Origin: Bermanella marisrubri
GTDB taxonomy: Bacteria > Pseudomonadota > Gammaproteobacteria > Pseudomonadales > Oceanobacteraceae
DNA length: 64,000 nt
Assembly (NCBI RefSeq): GCF_012295615.1
Contig: NZ_CP051183.1
Location: 1,577,001-1,641,000 of the forward strand
Direction of reading: 5' to 3'
The notes under the pieces are model-generated. The model did no database searches, was not told the DNA's origin, and saw nothing but the letters and a program-made list of their open reading frames with translations. Numbering within the stretch: position 1 is the stretch's first letter; every line of letters begins with the position of its first letter. Positions 26,078 through 34,330 of this stretch are shown here, one piece after another. Position numbers and translations under genes: made by a program.

Positions 26078-27571
26078 ATGATTTTAATGCGAATACTGTT
26101 TTTACATTTATTGGTTTTGTTTTCAGTGCCAAGCTGGTCGCTAGATTTCATCATTGGTAAAGATCAGGCGCCTATTAATCAACATGACTACGAAGTGCTG
26201 AAAAAAGTGGCTGAAAATGCACAGTTACCTGTAGAAGAATTTCGGCATTACTTGGATAGAGATCAATATATTGTCGATGATAATGGCCTTATTTATTGGG
26301 ATAAAGAAGAAAATGGAATCATTGACGGAGATGATAGTTTTCAGGATGCTGGGCTTGCACACCTAGGTAATAGTTATATTACTGATGATAAGGGCAATGT
26401 TGTAGCTCTTGATGTGATAAAATCAAGTTTTAGTCAAACAGAGCTATTGAATGGTTTTAAGCATCTGATTGCGGTTCATCTTTTTAAAAATAAAGTATCG
26501 GATATACGTTTAAGTAACCTTCCTGAATTACGAAGCCTCAATGTGTATCATGGTGACGGTACGGTTACTACGGTATCAGAGTTGAGTAACCTTAAAAAAC
26601 TGGCATATTTGAATGTGTTTGACCTTTCGGTAGCTGATTTTGAAAAGGCGTCTGGTCTTGAATCATTGTACAAAGTCGAGCTCACATCAGCGGATATCGG
26701 GAGTTTCAAAGGCCTAGAAAATATGCCTAACTTAAAAGAGATGAGCATCAGTGTCGGTGGCGGATTCAACGGTCATAATCTAAAAACCCTTGATAGCCTT
26801 CCAAAAGATCATGGGTTAGAAAAGCTTAAGCTTTCTTCAGGCTATACGACGGACATATCTGGTATTGCTCACTTATCCAAACTTAAGCGATTTGAGTTTT
26901 GGAATAATAATAAAAAACTCAAGGATTTGTCACCTTTAAATAAGCTTAAGAATCTTGAAGAGTTAGAAGTGACTGCCTTCGCTGTAAAAGATTTTGCATT
27001 TCTAAAGGATATGCCAAAGCTTAAAAGTATCACAACCTATCATGCACCTATTACAAGCCTTGAGGGCTTGCATGAAGCCCCAAATCTTGAGGAACTGAAG
27101 CTCTATAGTGGAAAGTTGGAAGAGATCGCAGGGCTGCAAGGGAATCCTGAGCTCAAAACCCTCTATTTTAACAATCATAATATTAAAAAGCTTGCTGGTT
27201 TAAATAAGCTGAAAAAGCTCAACACATTGGATGTCTCTCGAAACCATATCGAAAAGATTGAAGGCTTAGAGCATAACCAGTGTTTAGAAAAACTCTGGCT
27301 CAATTCTAACCCGGTTAAAAAGCTAGAGAACCTAGATCATTTGCCTATATTGCGTGAATTAGGCCTGGATCGAACAAACATAACCAAGCTTGATGGTTGG
27401 CAAAACCTTGATCGCCTCGGGAAAATAATCATCGATCCAAGCCAGCTTGAATATAAACGGTCGAATGACCGTTATTTTTATCGCTACATTCCTATCAAAG
27501 AAATAGACATGAAATTAAAACAGTCTGAGCCTATTACCGAAGAAGAATATAAAAAGTACGATTGTTTGTAG
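26078..27571 (+). CDS. Exported leucine-rich-repeat protein (first of two)
   Basis: A 497-aa protein with an N-terminal signal peptide (hydrophobic about 5-22, ending PSWS). After an acidic N-terminal segment comes an unbroken LRR array (about 125-450) of SDS22/internalin type, with units near 22 residues such as LSNLKKLAYLNVFDLS, LNKLKNLEELEVTAF, NPELKTLYFNNHNIKKLAGL and LDHLPILRELGLDRTNITKL. The repeats are lysine-rich. No membrane anchor or sorting signal is seen, so it is probably periplasmic or secreted. Such proteins bind other proteins. Translation could also start at the ATG nine bases downstream. Confidence 0.8.
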   Translation: MILMRILFLHLLVLFSVPSWSLDFIIGKDQAPINQHDYEVLKKVAENAQLPVEEFRHYLDRDQYIVDDNGLIYWDKEENGIIDGDDSFQDAGLAHLGNSYITDDKGNVVALDVIKSSFSQTELLNGFKHLIAVHLFKNKVSDIRLSNLPELRSLNVYHGDGTVTTVSELSNLKKLAYLNVFDLSVADFEKASGLESLYKVELTSADIGSFKGLENMPNLKEMSISVGGGFNGHNLKTLDSLPKDHGLEKLKLSSGYTTDISGIAHLSKLKRFEFWNNNKKLKDLSPLNKLKNLEELEVTAFAVKDFAFLKDMPKLKSITTYHAPITSLEGLHEAPNLEELKLYSGKLEEIAGLQGNPELKTLYFNNHNIKKLAGLNKLKKLNTLDVSRNHIEKIEGLEHNQCLEKLWLNSNPVKKLENLDHLPILRELGLDRTNITKLDGWQNLDRLGKIIIDPSQLEYKRSNDRYFYRYIPIKEIDMKLKQSEPITEEEYKKYDCL

Positions 27572-27850
27572 AGAGAATTCACTGGCGCGGGAAGTTCATA
27601 TGAGCTTTCTCGGTAATCTAGCTTCCCATTGCTCCGAAAATGAGTAATCGCCTTCCTGTCTTGATAATATACCTGTATCAAAAAAAAACAAATTTTGGCC
27701 TTATGGGAGCAATTAAACACCTGAGTGCCATGGTGAAGTGAACTCCCAGTAGTTCCGGTGGATTATCGGTACATTATACTTAAACTCGGCATGTTATTTG
27801 GGATCACGAGCACTTTAGGAATAATTCGAGCAATTAATGGATATAGGTAT
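27572..27850. other. Spacer between the two LRR genes
   Basis: No supported gene. It contains a TTGATA/TATCAA inverted repeat (27661-27681) followed by an A run, and a 12-codon frame (MGAIKHLSAMVK) near 27703. A GTG-initiated extension of the second LRR gene would run through its last 93 bases, but its product would place a second hydrophobic segment before the real signal peptide. Confidence 0.4.
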
Positions 27851-29176
27851 ATGATCACTCGTTTAGTATTGGTATTTTTTAGTCTGAGTTTGGCTCTGAC
27901 CTCAGCTTATGCTGAACGCCTAAAGGTTCACCCAAGTGAACAAGCGGCAATGGACGCCTTGATTCAAGGTGCGGGTATTGATGAGAGCCTTGTTAGTAGC
28001 GGTGGTAGTGAAAGACAGATTCATGAGTTTGATGAGTATTTTTTGACAGGAACTCGGTATTTTTATGATGATGTATCGAGCGGCCAGCCTGCTTTGTATG
28101 TCTCAACTAACCCAGATGGTCATGTAGTCAGGCTTGAATACGATTATGTTAAATACCCGGATTTTGAGCAGATACTAAAATTTAAAAAATTACGTATGCT
28201 AATAATTCGTTTTTCAAGTCTTGAGAAAATCCCAGATATATCTAGTTTGAATGAGTTAATGTATCTACGTGTTGCTGTAAATGATAAGTTAATCGACTTC
28301 AATGGTATTAATAATTTATCTAATTTGAAGTTCTTCAGAGGATCAGGAAATAGTCAGAGTGAGGTTAAAATTGTAGGAGGAGTTAAGAACCTGCCATCAT
28401 TGGAGGAGTTCTACTGTGAAACATGTGTTATACCTGATATTTCATTTCTTGAGTCAGCAAAAAACCTTAAGATACTTAAGATTGGTATGCTCGGAAGTAC
28501 CTTAGATCCGTTGAAGGACGCTAAAAAAATGGAAGAAATCAAGATAAGGTCGGATAACCTCAAAGATGCTTCCGCTATAAATAATATGAAAAACCTTAAC
28601 TCTTTAATGCTGTGGGATACTAATATCGAATCATTAGATATAGGGCCTAATCTTACAAACCTTAAGGAATTAAGACTAGGAAATAGCCCTTTAAAATCAA
28701 TCCCTCAAATATCGCATTTGAGAGCATTAGAGTCGCTTTCGATTGCTGGAACTAATATTCGTAATATAGATAAGATCCACGATTTACCAGAGTTAACTAG
28801 ACTTGTACTAACGCGAAATAACACAAAGCGTATAGTCAATCTAAAGAATCTTCCAAAGCTCAAAGAGTTGTATTTGGCTGATCAGCCCCTCGAATATTAT
28901 GAAACAGGGGTTTTGCCAAGTTTGAAAGAGTTAGACTTATCCAAAACAAATATCAAAAAGCTCACTGGCTTTGAAAATTTTCCTAACCTAACTAACCTTA
29001 AGCTCTATGATACAAAAGTGAAGTCGGTTCGTGGGATTGAAAAATCAGAGCACCTAGAGTACGTTCAAACTGATCATACCCTGCCTGACTCGGCTGAAAA
29101 TGATGCAGTGTTTCAGGAAATGAAAGAAAACAGGCAAAGAAGGTTTAGAGAGCGCTTTGGTAAGTACTTAGATTAA
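27851..29176 (+). CDS. Exported leucine-rich-repeat protein (second of two)
   Basis: I start this gene at the ATG of MITRLVLVFFSLSLALTSAYA, a textbook signal peptide ending SAYA, giving 441 aa. The array of about 22-residue LRRs runs from about 90 to 410 (LNELMYLRVAV, NLTNLKELRLGNSPLKSIP, LRALESLSIAGTNIRNID, LPSLKELDLSKTNIKKLTGF), followed by a basic tail (ENRQRRFRERFGKYLD). It is the same protein class as the gene upstream but differs in sequence, so it is a diverged paralogue rather than a recent copy. It is likely periplasmic or secreted and protein-binding. Confidence 0.8.
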   Translation: MITRLVLVFFSLSLALTSAYAERLKVHPSEQAAMDALIQGAGIDESLVSSGGSERQIHEFDEYFLTGTRYFYDDVSSGQPALYVSTNPDGHVVRLEYDYVKYPDFEQILKFKKLRMLIIRFSSLEKIPDISSLNELMYLRVAVNDKLIDFNGINNLSNLKFFRGSGNSQSEVKIVGGVKNLPSLEEFYCETCVIPDISFLESAKNLKILKIGMLGSTLDPLKDAKKMEEIKIRSDNLKDASAINNMKNLNSLMLWDTNIESLDIGPNLTNLKELRLGNSPLKSIPQISHLRALESLSIAGTNIRNIDKIHDLPELTRLVLTRNNTKRIVNLKNLPKLKELYLADQPLEYYETGVLPSLKELDLSKTNIKKLTGFENFPNLTNLKLYDTKVKSVRGIEKSEHLEYVQTDHTLPDSAENDAVFQEMKENRQRRFRERFGKYLD

Positions 29177-29314
29177 TATTTTTTGGTGTTTGATAGATTA
29201 CAAAGCTTAAAAATCTCCTTGGTTTTGAGGCTTTACAAGTCTAATTTTATTCACCATGAATAACTCTAAGCTGTAAACCATAAATGGTATACACAAAATA
29301 AATGGACTTTACCC

Positions 29315-29506
29315 ATGTTAAAAGCACTTCTAATCCTCCTACCTATAGGTGCCGTATCCGTTACAATTAGCGCTCTGATAAATGAAGAGTATTTAAGGCT
29401 CTTTTTAGCGGCTTTGATGATGTTTGCATTTGTTGATGTAAAACGAAAAATCGAAGCTGAAGAAGCAGAAAAAGAAGGCGAGCCACTCTCCAAAAATAGC
29501 GAATAG
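29315..29506 (+). CDS. Small membrane protein, unknown
   Basis: A 63-aa protein with two hydrophobic segments (about 3-21 and 27-43) and a charged, Glu/Lys-rich C-terminal tail (RKIEAEEAEKEGE). It lies alone between the second LRR gene and a yjbQ-type gene. A weak hairpin followed by T residues lies just downstream (about 29517-29541). I do not recognise the family; a real gene is likely because the topology is coherent. Confidence 0.5.
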   Translation: MLKALLILLPIGAVSVTISALINEEYLRLFLAALMMFAFVDVKRKIEAEEAEKEGEPLSKNSE

Positions 29507-29595
29507 CTCTTAGGAAGGGGGATAGTATCCTCGGCTTTTTTCACAATCTATTCTGGTGTTTAATTAGTTCTAAATTTTAAATCTTGTTGAATACC

Positions 29596-30015
29596 ATGTG
29601 GCATCAAACAACCATTCAATTACAACCCAAACCCCAGGGCATGCATCTCGTCACCCGAGAGATCGTTGAGCAGCTGCCCGAAATCGCGTCTTTGAGGGTG
29701 GGCGTTCTCCATCTCTTTATCCAGCACACTTCAGCGGGTCTTTTAATTAATGAAAACGCGGATCCTACTGTTCGGTCGGATTTTGAGGTTTTTATGCAAA
29801 GGCTGGTGCCGGAAGGGTTGGAGTATTTTGATCACACCTTAGAAGGGCCAGATGACATGCCGGCGCACATCAAAAGTAGTTTACTAGGTCACTCAATTTC
29901 TATCCCCATTAGTAATGGTCAGTTGGCGCTAGGTACTTGGCAGGGGATCTATCTTGCGGAGTGTCGCTATCATGGTGGTGCAAGAAGGTTGATTGCAACA
30001 ATCAATGGTGCATGA
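29596..30015 (+). CDS. YjbQ family protein (UPF0047, secondary thiamine-phosphate synthase-like)
   Basis: A 139-aa protein of the YjbQ/UPF0047 family; some members show weak thiamine-phosphate synthase activity. The family signature HLFIQHTSAGLLINENADP (about 42-60) and the closing WQGIYLAECRYHGGARR (about 115-131) are present. I chose the ATG that gives the usual MWHQTTIQL start; the frame is open a few codons upstream from a TTG. The physiological role is not settled in the family. Confidence 0.9.
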   Translation: MWHQTTIQLQPKPQGMHLVTREIVEQLPEIASLRVGVLHLFIQHTSAGLLINENADPTVRSDFEVFMQRLVPEGLEYFDHTLEGPDDMPAHIKSSLLGHSISIPISNGQLALGTWQGIYLAECRYHGGARRLIATINGA

Positions 30016-30185
30016 GGCTGATTGTGTAAATCAGGCAAGAATCGCTTCGCTTCTCTGTATGCCTGCGTAAATTGTATGCCAACTCTGTTACAAAATTGAT
30101 AATAATTGTGATTTAGCATTGAAATCTGGCATGGATGGTTTATTACTATACATATTGATAATTTGATTAATATTTAATCTGATAT

Positions 30186-30566
30186 ATGAAAGCAGCACTG
30201 ACAGCATCACCATCTGAGAGTTCTTTTAAGACAGATGTATACACAGATGATGGAATCGAGCTTAACGGTCTCGACGGAGCGTCTCTTAGCCCCCGCGGTG
30301 TAACCTTGCACTGTACGCCTAAACAGATTGATACTTTCAATTATGGTGTGGATCGTGAGCAACAAACCAAATACCGCTCGGTTATGCTTAACCTCAATTT
30401 GAATTTTGGTTCTGAGTCTGTCCAGTTAGAGACGAAGGCTGATGTTCATAGCATCTGTCGTCGCTCTCAAACCTGTTATGAAGTTAATCTCGTGTTTAAA
30501 GATATGATGCAAGACGGCTACAAGCACATCGCGCGCTACGTTGTTGAGTCTTCTTCTAACCATTGA
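30186..30566 (+). CDS. Small hypothetical protein, possibly PilZ-like
   Basis: A 126-aa soluble protein of alternating strands (SVMLNLNLNFGSESVQLETKADVHSI) with an SICRRSQTCYEVNLVFKDM core. This spacing of beta strands resembles PilZ-type small proteins, but the canonical RxxxR and D/NxSxxG c-di-GMP-binding residues are not evident, so the link is weak. Its 3' end overlaps the convergent yigZ gene by 31 bases. An AT-rich region with possible -10-like boxes lies upstream. Confidence 0.5.
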   Translation: MKAALTASPSESSFKTDVYTDDGIELNGLDGASLSPRGVTLHCTPKQIDTFNYGVDREQQTKYRSVMLNLNLNFGSESVQLETKADVHSICRRSQTCYEVNLVFKDMMQDGYKHIARYVVESSSNH

Positions 30567-31138
30567 GCTTGAAAGGGCAGTACAGGCTCAGCCAGCAAAG
30601 GCACTTCTACCTCTAATACTACCTCGTCGCTATATTGGGCATTGAGGATAATCCCGTCAGCATTTTCAATGCCTCGTCGAACATCGGCCTCTTGCGCGAA
30701 GGGCGTTTGGATACGAGCGTTGCGCATTAAAATTTTCGTTTTTAATTCGCATTGTTCCATGATGGCTTTGGCAGCATCGCCATAGGCTTTTGCGAGCCCA
30801 CCGGTCCCCAGCTTTGTTCCACCAAAATAACGCACAACGACAATAGTGGTTTCACCCACATTGGCGTGTTCGAGGTGGGTGAAGATGGGCATGCCTGCGG
30901 TGCCACTGGGTTCATTGTCGTCACTAAACCCATATTGGTTACTATCGCTGGGGGCGCCAGCAATGAATCCATAGCAATGATGGCGCGCATCTGGATACTG
31001 TTCTTTTAGCGATTGAATAAACGCTTTCGCTTCTTCCACGCCTGGTGTGTGGCCTATGTAGGCGATGAAGCGGCTTTTTTTCACCTCAATCTCGGTATGA
31101 GCTGTATCGGTGGGGATACGGTAATCAGTCATGGGCAT
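30536..31138 (-). CDS. yigZ: YigZ/IMPACT family protein
   Basis: A 200-aa protein of the YigZ/IMPACT family. The N-terminal domain has the signature VRYFGGTKLGTGGLAKAYGDA (here split as VRYFGG and GTGGLAKAYG, about 102-119), preceded by NEPSGTAGMPI. A smaller C-terminal ferredoxin-like domain follows. The biochemical role is uncertain; related IMPACT proteins influence translational control. The start overlaps the 3' end of rlmG by 14 bases, so the two form an operon. Confidence 0.93.
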   Translation of the reverse strand: MPMTDYRIPTDTAHTEIEVKKSRFIAYIGHTPGVEEAKAFIQSLKEQYPDARHHCYGFIAGAPSDSNQYGFSDDNEPSGTAGMPIFTHLEHANVGETTIVVVRYFGGTKLGTGGLAKAYGDAAKAIMEQCELKTKILMRNARIQTPFAQEADVRRGIENADGIILNAQYSDEVVLEVEVPLLAEPVLPFQAQWLEEDSTT

Positions 31139-32225
31139 GCAATATTACAAATTTTTTGTTTTGTGCCACTTGGTTTACGTGTTTGAACATGCGCTGTAAG
31201 ACGCTCTGATAAGGCAGGTGTCGATTGGCGACGATATACAGCTGTCCTTGTTCTGCAAGTGCTTGCTTGGCTTGCTTAAATAAGCGGCGAGCAATGTGAT
31301 CGCTGACCGTGTTGTTTTCGTGGAAGGGCGGGTTGCAAAGAATTAAATCGAACACAGGTTCAGCATTCTCTAGGCCATCTTGCCAATGAAACGCTACATT
31401 GCTGTCCGTTTGGTTTGCTTGCCAGCTGAGTTGGCAGCTTTCGATGGCCATAGCGGACTCATCGTAAAAATGCAGTTCAGAGTCTGGCGCGAGTTCTTTA
31501 AATTTAAGCCCTAGGATGCCAGATCCTGCGCATAAATCAGCGACTTTAGGTTGTGCTTTTTGGCATTGAGACTGAATTGATTTGAAATGCTGCAGGAAGA
31601 ATTCTGCGCCCAAATCCAGCTTGTCTCGTCCAAATACATTGGCATGGGTCCACAGGGTTTGGCCATGGATGTTCAATTGTTTGGGGTAGCCACTGCTTTT
31701 GACATTGGGTGTGTCGACAGCAAGTTTGAAGATGGTTGCTTTCTTCACAAACGGTAAGCGCTGAACATTGCCGAACTGTTGTAGGAAGCTTAACAAGTTT
31801 TTGGGCAGGTGCTTCATCATGCCCGCAAACCATATTTCACGGTATCCTTGGTGAATCAGCTGTTCAATTAAATAGTGATTGTAGCTCGCATTGCGTGGCA
31901 GCTTGATAGCAGCAACCTCACCGTTAGCGTTTTGCATCTGCATGGGAGAGAGTATGTGGAACTGAGCAGTAATGCCATTGCGATTTAAGTTACTGTTGAG
32001 AGCATCGCTTGCGCAAGCACTATCACTGATCCAATGATCTATATGGTCAGAAAGCACACAGCCCAGTGCACCAAAGCCATCGTTGATGATAGTGATTTTG
32101 GCTAGGTCCTGCGCTTCGTTAATGATGTATTCGTCCGCTGCATCCCAAGGGCGAAGTGGCAGCTTTGCTGGTGTGCCAGGCCGCACCAGTTTTAGTGTGC
32201 GGCCTGCAATGTTGAGTGTGTCCAT
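31125..32225 (-). CDS. rlmG: 23S rRNA (guanine-N2) methyltransferase RlmG
   Basis: RlmG makes m2G1835 in 23S rRNA. The 366-aa protein has the two-domain architecture of RsmC/RlmG enzymes. The degenerate N-terminal methyltransferase domain contains RPWDAADEYIINEA and DGFGALGCVLSDH. The catalytic C-terminal domain has the SAM motif VADLCAGSGILGL (about 226-238) and the guanine-N2 signature LCNPPFHEN (about 295-303). NANVFGRDKLDLGAEFF-type linker residues also match. The protein closes with NKKFVILHAHD. Length fits the family (about 375). Confidence 0.92.
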   Translation of the reverse strand: MDTLNIAGRTLKLVRPGTPAKLPLRPWDAADEYIINEAQDLAKITIINDGFGALGCVLSDHIDHWISDSACASDALNSNLNRNGITAQFHILSPMQMQNANGEVAAIKLPRNASYNHYLIEQLIHQGYREIWFAGMMKHLPKNLLSFLQQFGNVQRLPFVKKATIFKLAVDTPNVKSSGYPKQLNIHGQTLWTHANVFGRDKLDLGAEFFLQHFKSIQSQCQKAQPKVADLCAGSGILGLKFKELAPDSELHFYDESAMAIESCQLSWQANQTDSNVAFHWQDGLENAEPVFDLILCNPPFHENNTVSDHIARRLFKQAKQALAEQGQLYIVANRHLPYQSVLQRMFKHVNQVAQNKKFVILHAHD

Positions 32226-32285
32226 GAAGCGCTTAGCGAGTTTCCTTGTAGCGGTGTAACTAAAAGGTTGGCAGTGAGAAAAGGC

Positions 32286-32627
32286 TTAGAACGTGTCCGT
32301 GTTTTTTGGACGCTCTAATTGATCCCAAAGGCTTTGCTCTTTTGGCTCGTCTGCTTGGCGATCGTGCTCAGTCGCAACGGGTTGCTCTACTGCAACTGCT
32401 TCTTCTTCAGCACGAGGTTTTTGCGGTTGACCACTAAATTCAGGATCGACCGTTTGTGTCTTATCCAAAAACTGCTGGAAGATTGAGCGTTGACGCGTTG
32501 GCTTGGCCTTAGAAGCCGCTTTTTTGCGTTCTTTGCGCTGCTTATTTTCTAACTTTGTACGCTCTTTTGTACCGGTTTTGATACCGGCTATGCGCTTTAT
32601 TGAGCGCGCTTTCTTTTTGCGAGACAT
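32286..32627 (-). CDS. Small basic protein, YihI-like N-terminus
   Basis: A 113-aa protein, started at MSRKKKARSIKRIAG (an upstream in-frame start would add three residues). The first 50 residues are extremely Lys/Arg-rich; the remainder is acidic and Gln/Glu-rich, ending SLWDQLERPKNTDTF. The composition and opening resemble Der GTPase-activating YihI-type or other ribosome-associated proteins, but no diagnostic motif is visible. The downstream gene on the same strand is rlmG. Confidence 0.5.
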   Translation of the reverse strand: MSRKKKARSIKRIAGIKTGTKERTKLENKQRKERKKAASKAKPTRQRSIFQQFLDKTQTVDPEFSGQPQKPRAEEEAVAVEQPVATEHDRQADEPKEQSLWDQLERPKNTDTF

Positions 32628-32760
32628 GTACGGCACCTATAGTGTTGCATGTTTGGCGATGGTGTCAGGGGAGGCCGCTCACACCGTCTCAATTTTGGCC
32701 GCGCATTCTATCACAAATGAATGCGTTTGAAATTGGTTGTTTTGTAGACAATTGACTTAA

Positions 32761-33024
32761 GGGCACCTCTAATAAGTCAATTTGACTCTGCAAGACGCCT
32801 GTTGTGCTTTCATTCAAGGAAGGCTTCGCCGCGTAATGACGAGTCCTTTCCCAGAAGCCTGACACCGAAGAAAAGTGCTACAGGCCTTGCCCTTCGGGGC
32901 CTTGCTTGTGTTCCAATCTCTGTGTTGTGGCATTTCGATTTAACCCGTTAGACCTTCAATACCACGCCGTGATCTTGAAACACGATCAAGGCCAGAGGTT
33001 TAAAGTGACTTGTTAGAGGTGCCC
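32761..33024. repeat. MITE-like element, copy 1 (264 bp)
   Basis: The element has 19-bp terminal inverted repeats (GGGCACCTCTAATAAGTCA at the left; the right end is its complement with one mismatch). It has no coding capacity. It is preceded by TTAA. An internal hairpin (GCCCTTCGGGGC) is present. The second copy follows after only TAA. The structure is that of a non-autonomous transposable element, perhaps mobilised by an IS5-like transposase, though the family is a guess. Confidence 0.85.
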
Positions 33025-33027
33025 TAA

Positions 33028-33291
33028 GGGCACCTCCAATAAGTCAATTTGACTCTGCAAGACGCCTGTCGTGCTTTCATTCAAGGAAGGCTTCGCCGCG
33101 TAATGACGAGTCCTTTCCCAGAAGCCTGACACCGAAGGAAAGTGCTACAGGCCTTGCCCTTCGGGGCCTTGCTCGTGTTCCAATCTCTGTGTTGTGGCAT
33201 ATCGATTTAACCCGTTAGACCTTCAATACCACGCCTTGATCTTGAAACACGATCAAGGCCAGAGGTTTAAAGTGACTTGTTAGAGGTGCCC
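33028..33291. repeat. MITE-like element, copy 2 (264 bp)
   Basis: A second copy of the same 264-bp element in direct orientation, differing from copy 1 at about half a dozen positions by eye. The left inverted repeat has an extra change (CTCC for CTCT). It is followed by TTAA, matching the TTAA before copy 1, so the pair is bracketed by a possible target duplication. The right end lies 12 bases before the ATG of the AEC transporter. Confidence 0.85.
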
Positions 33292-33303
33292 TTAATTTGT
33301 CTC

Positions 33304-34299
33304 ATGTCTGATATAATCCCTGAAAATTCCACAGTATATTGGTTAAAATTGGATTATTTCTCTGCATTAAGCGCGACCCTAGCGGTGACGGCGCCTGTTT
33401 TCATTATTATCTTCTTTGGACTGTTTCTAAAGCTTAAAGGTCAGCTCAACTCTGATTTTGTCACCATGGCTTCGCGTTTGGTGTTTAACTGGTGTTTACC
33501 GTTTTTGATTTTTGTCGCCATGCTTGATAACCCAATTAATGTGGATGAGCAGTGGCATTTTATCCTGACGTGTATGCTATTGGCTCTGATTTCCTTTGTC
33601 GTGATCTGGTGGGCATCGATGCTTTGGGTTGAGGCCAAGGACCGAGGCGTGGCGGTACAAGGCGCGTTTCGCAGTAATTTAGGTATCATTGGTTTGGCGT
33701 TATGTGAGAATGCTTTCGGTCAAGCGGGGCTAGCATTGGGCGCTGTAATGTTGGCAGTGGTCACGCCAGTGTTTAATGTACTGAGTATTTGGGGGTTAAA
33801 TCAGTCCCTAAAGAAAGAGAGCCATGGAGTGTTTGGCAAAGCGTTGCTTGATACTGTTAAGAACCCGCTGATTATCGCTATATTGCTGGGTTTTATTGCC
33901 AACTGGGCCAATGTAACTCTACCCGTGATCGCTTATGATGCGCTTTCATATTTGGCGGATATGACTTTACCATTAGCGCTGCTAGTGATTGGTGCGTCTA
34001 TGAGTTTGTCGGAGTTTCGGCAAACCAGTGGTTTAAGCCTCTCGATTGTCTTCGTAAAATTGGTTTTTGTTCCAGTATTCGCCATAATGGCAGCCTACTT
34101 TATGGGGTACCATAGTGTCGAATTGGGATGCATAGCGGTGATGTTCGCGAGCCCAACGGCGACAGCCAGTTTTGTCATGGTACGCAGTATTGGCGGAAAT
34201 CACGTATTAGCTTCTAATATTATAGTTATTAGTACACTTTTTGCGCTGCTTTCAGTGAGTTTATGGTTATACGGGCTGCATCTTTTAGCCCTAATTTAA
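33304..34299 (+). CDS. AEC family transporter (auxin efflux carrier/malonate permease type)
   Basis: A 332-aa integral membrane protein with about ten hydrophobic segments of the bile-acid/auxin efflux carrier fold. Family hallmarks are FIIIFFGLFLK near the start, the half-repeat FRSNLGIIGLALCENAFG (about 119-136), LPLALLVIGASMS (about 223-235) and the closing ASPTATASFVMVRSIGG (about 282-298). The substrate cannot be predicted. I start at the ATG 12 bases after the second MITE-like element; longer open frame runs into the element's terminal repeat. The insertion must have replaced or become the native promoter region. Confidence 0.88.
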   Translation: MSDIIPENSTVYWLKLDYFSALSATLAVTAPVFIIIFFGLFLKLKGQLNSDFVTMASRLVFNWCLPFLIFVAMLDNPINVDEQWHFILTCMLLALISFVVIWWASMLWVEAKDRGVAVQGAFRSNLGIIGLALCENAFGQAGLALGAVMLAVVTPVFNVLSIWGLNQSLKKESHGVFGKALLDTVKNPLIIAILLGFIANWANVTLPVIAYDALSYLADMTLPLALLVIGASMSLSEFRQTSGLSLSIVFVKLVFVPVFAIMAAYFMGYHSVELGCIAVMFASPTATASFVMVRSIGGNHVLASNIIVISTLFALLSVSLWLYGLHLLALI

Positions 34300-34330
34300 G
34301 TAGCCTTGATTTAAAATGGATTTATAAATT

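Noticed and set aside
27758-27850. GTG-initiated extension of the second LRR protein
   Set aside because: The ATG at 27851 gives a standard signal peptide; the extension adds an unlikely hydrophobic prefix.
32286-32627. Firm assignment as YihI
   Set aside because: Only the basic composition and opening residues are similar; no conserved C-terminal motif is seen.
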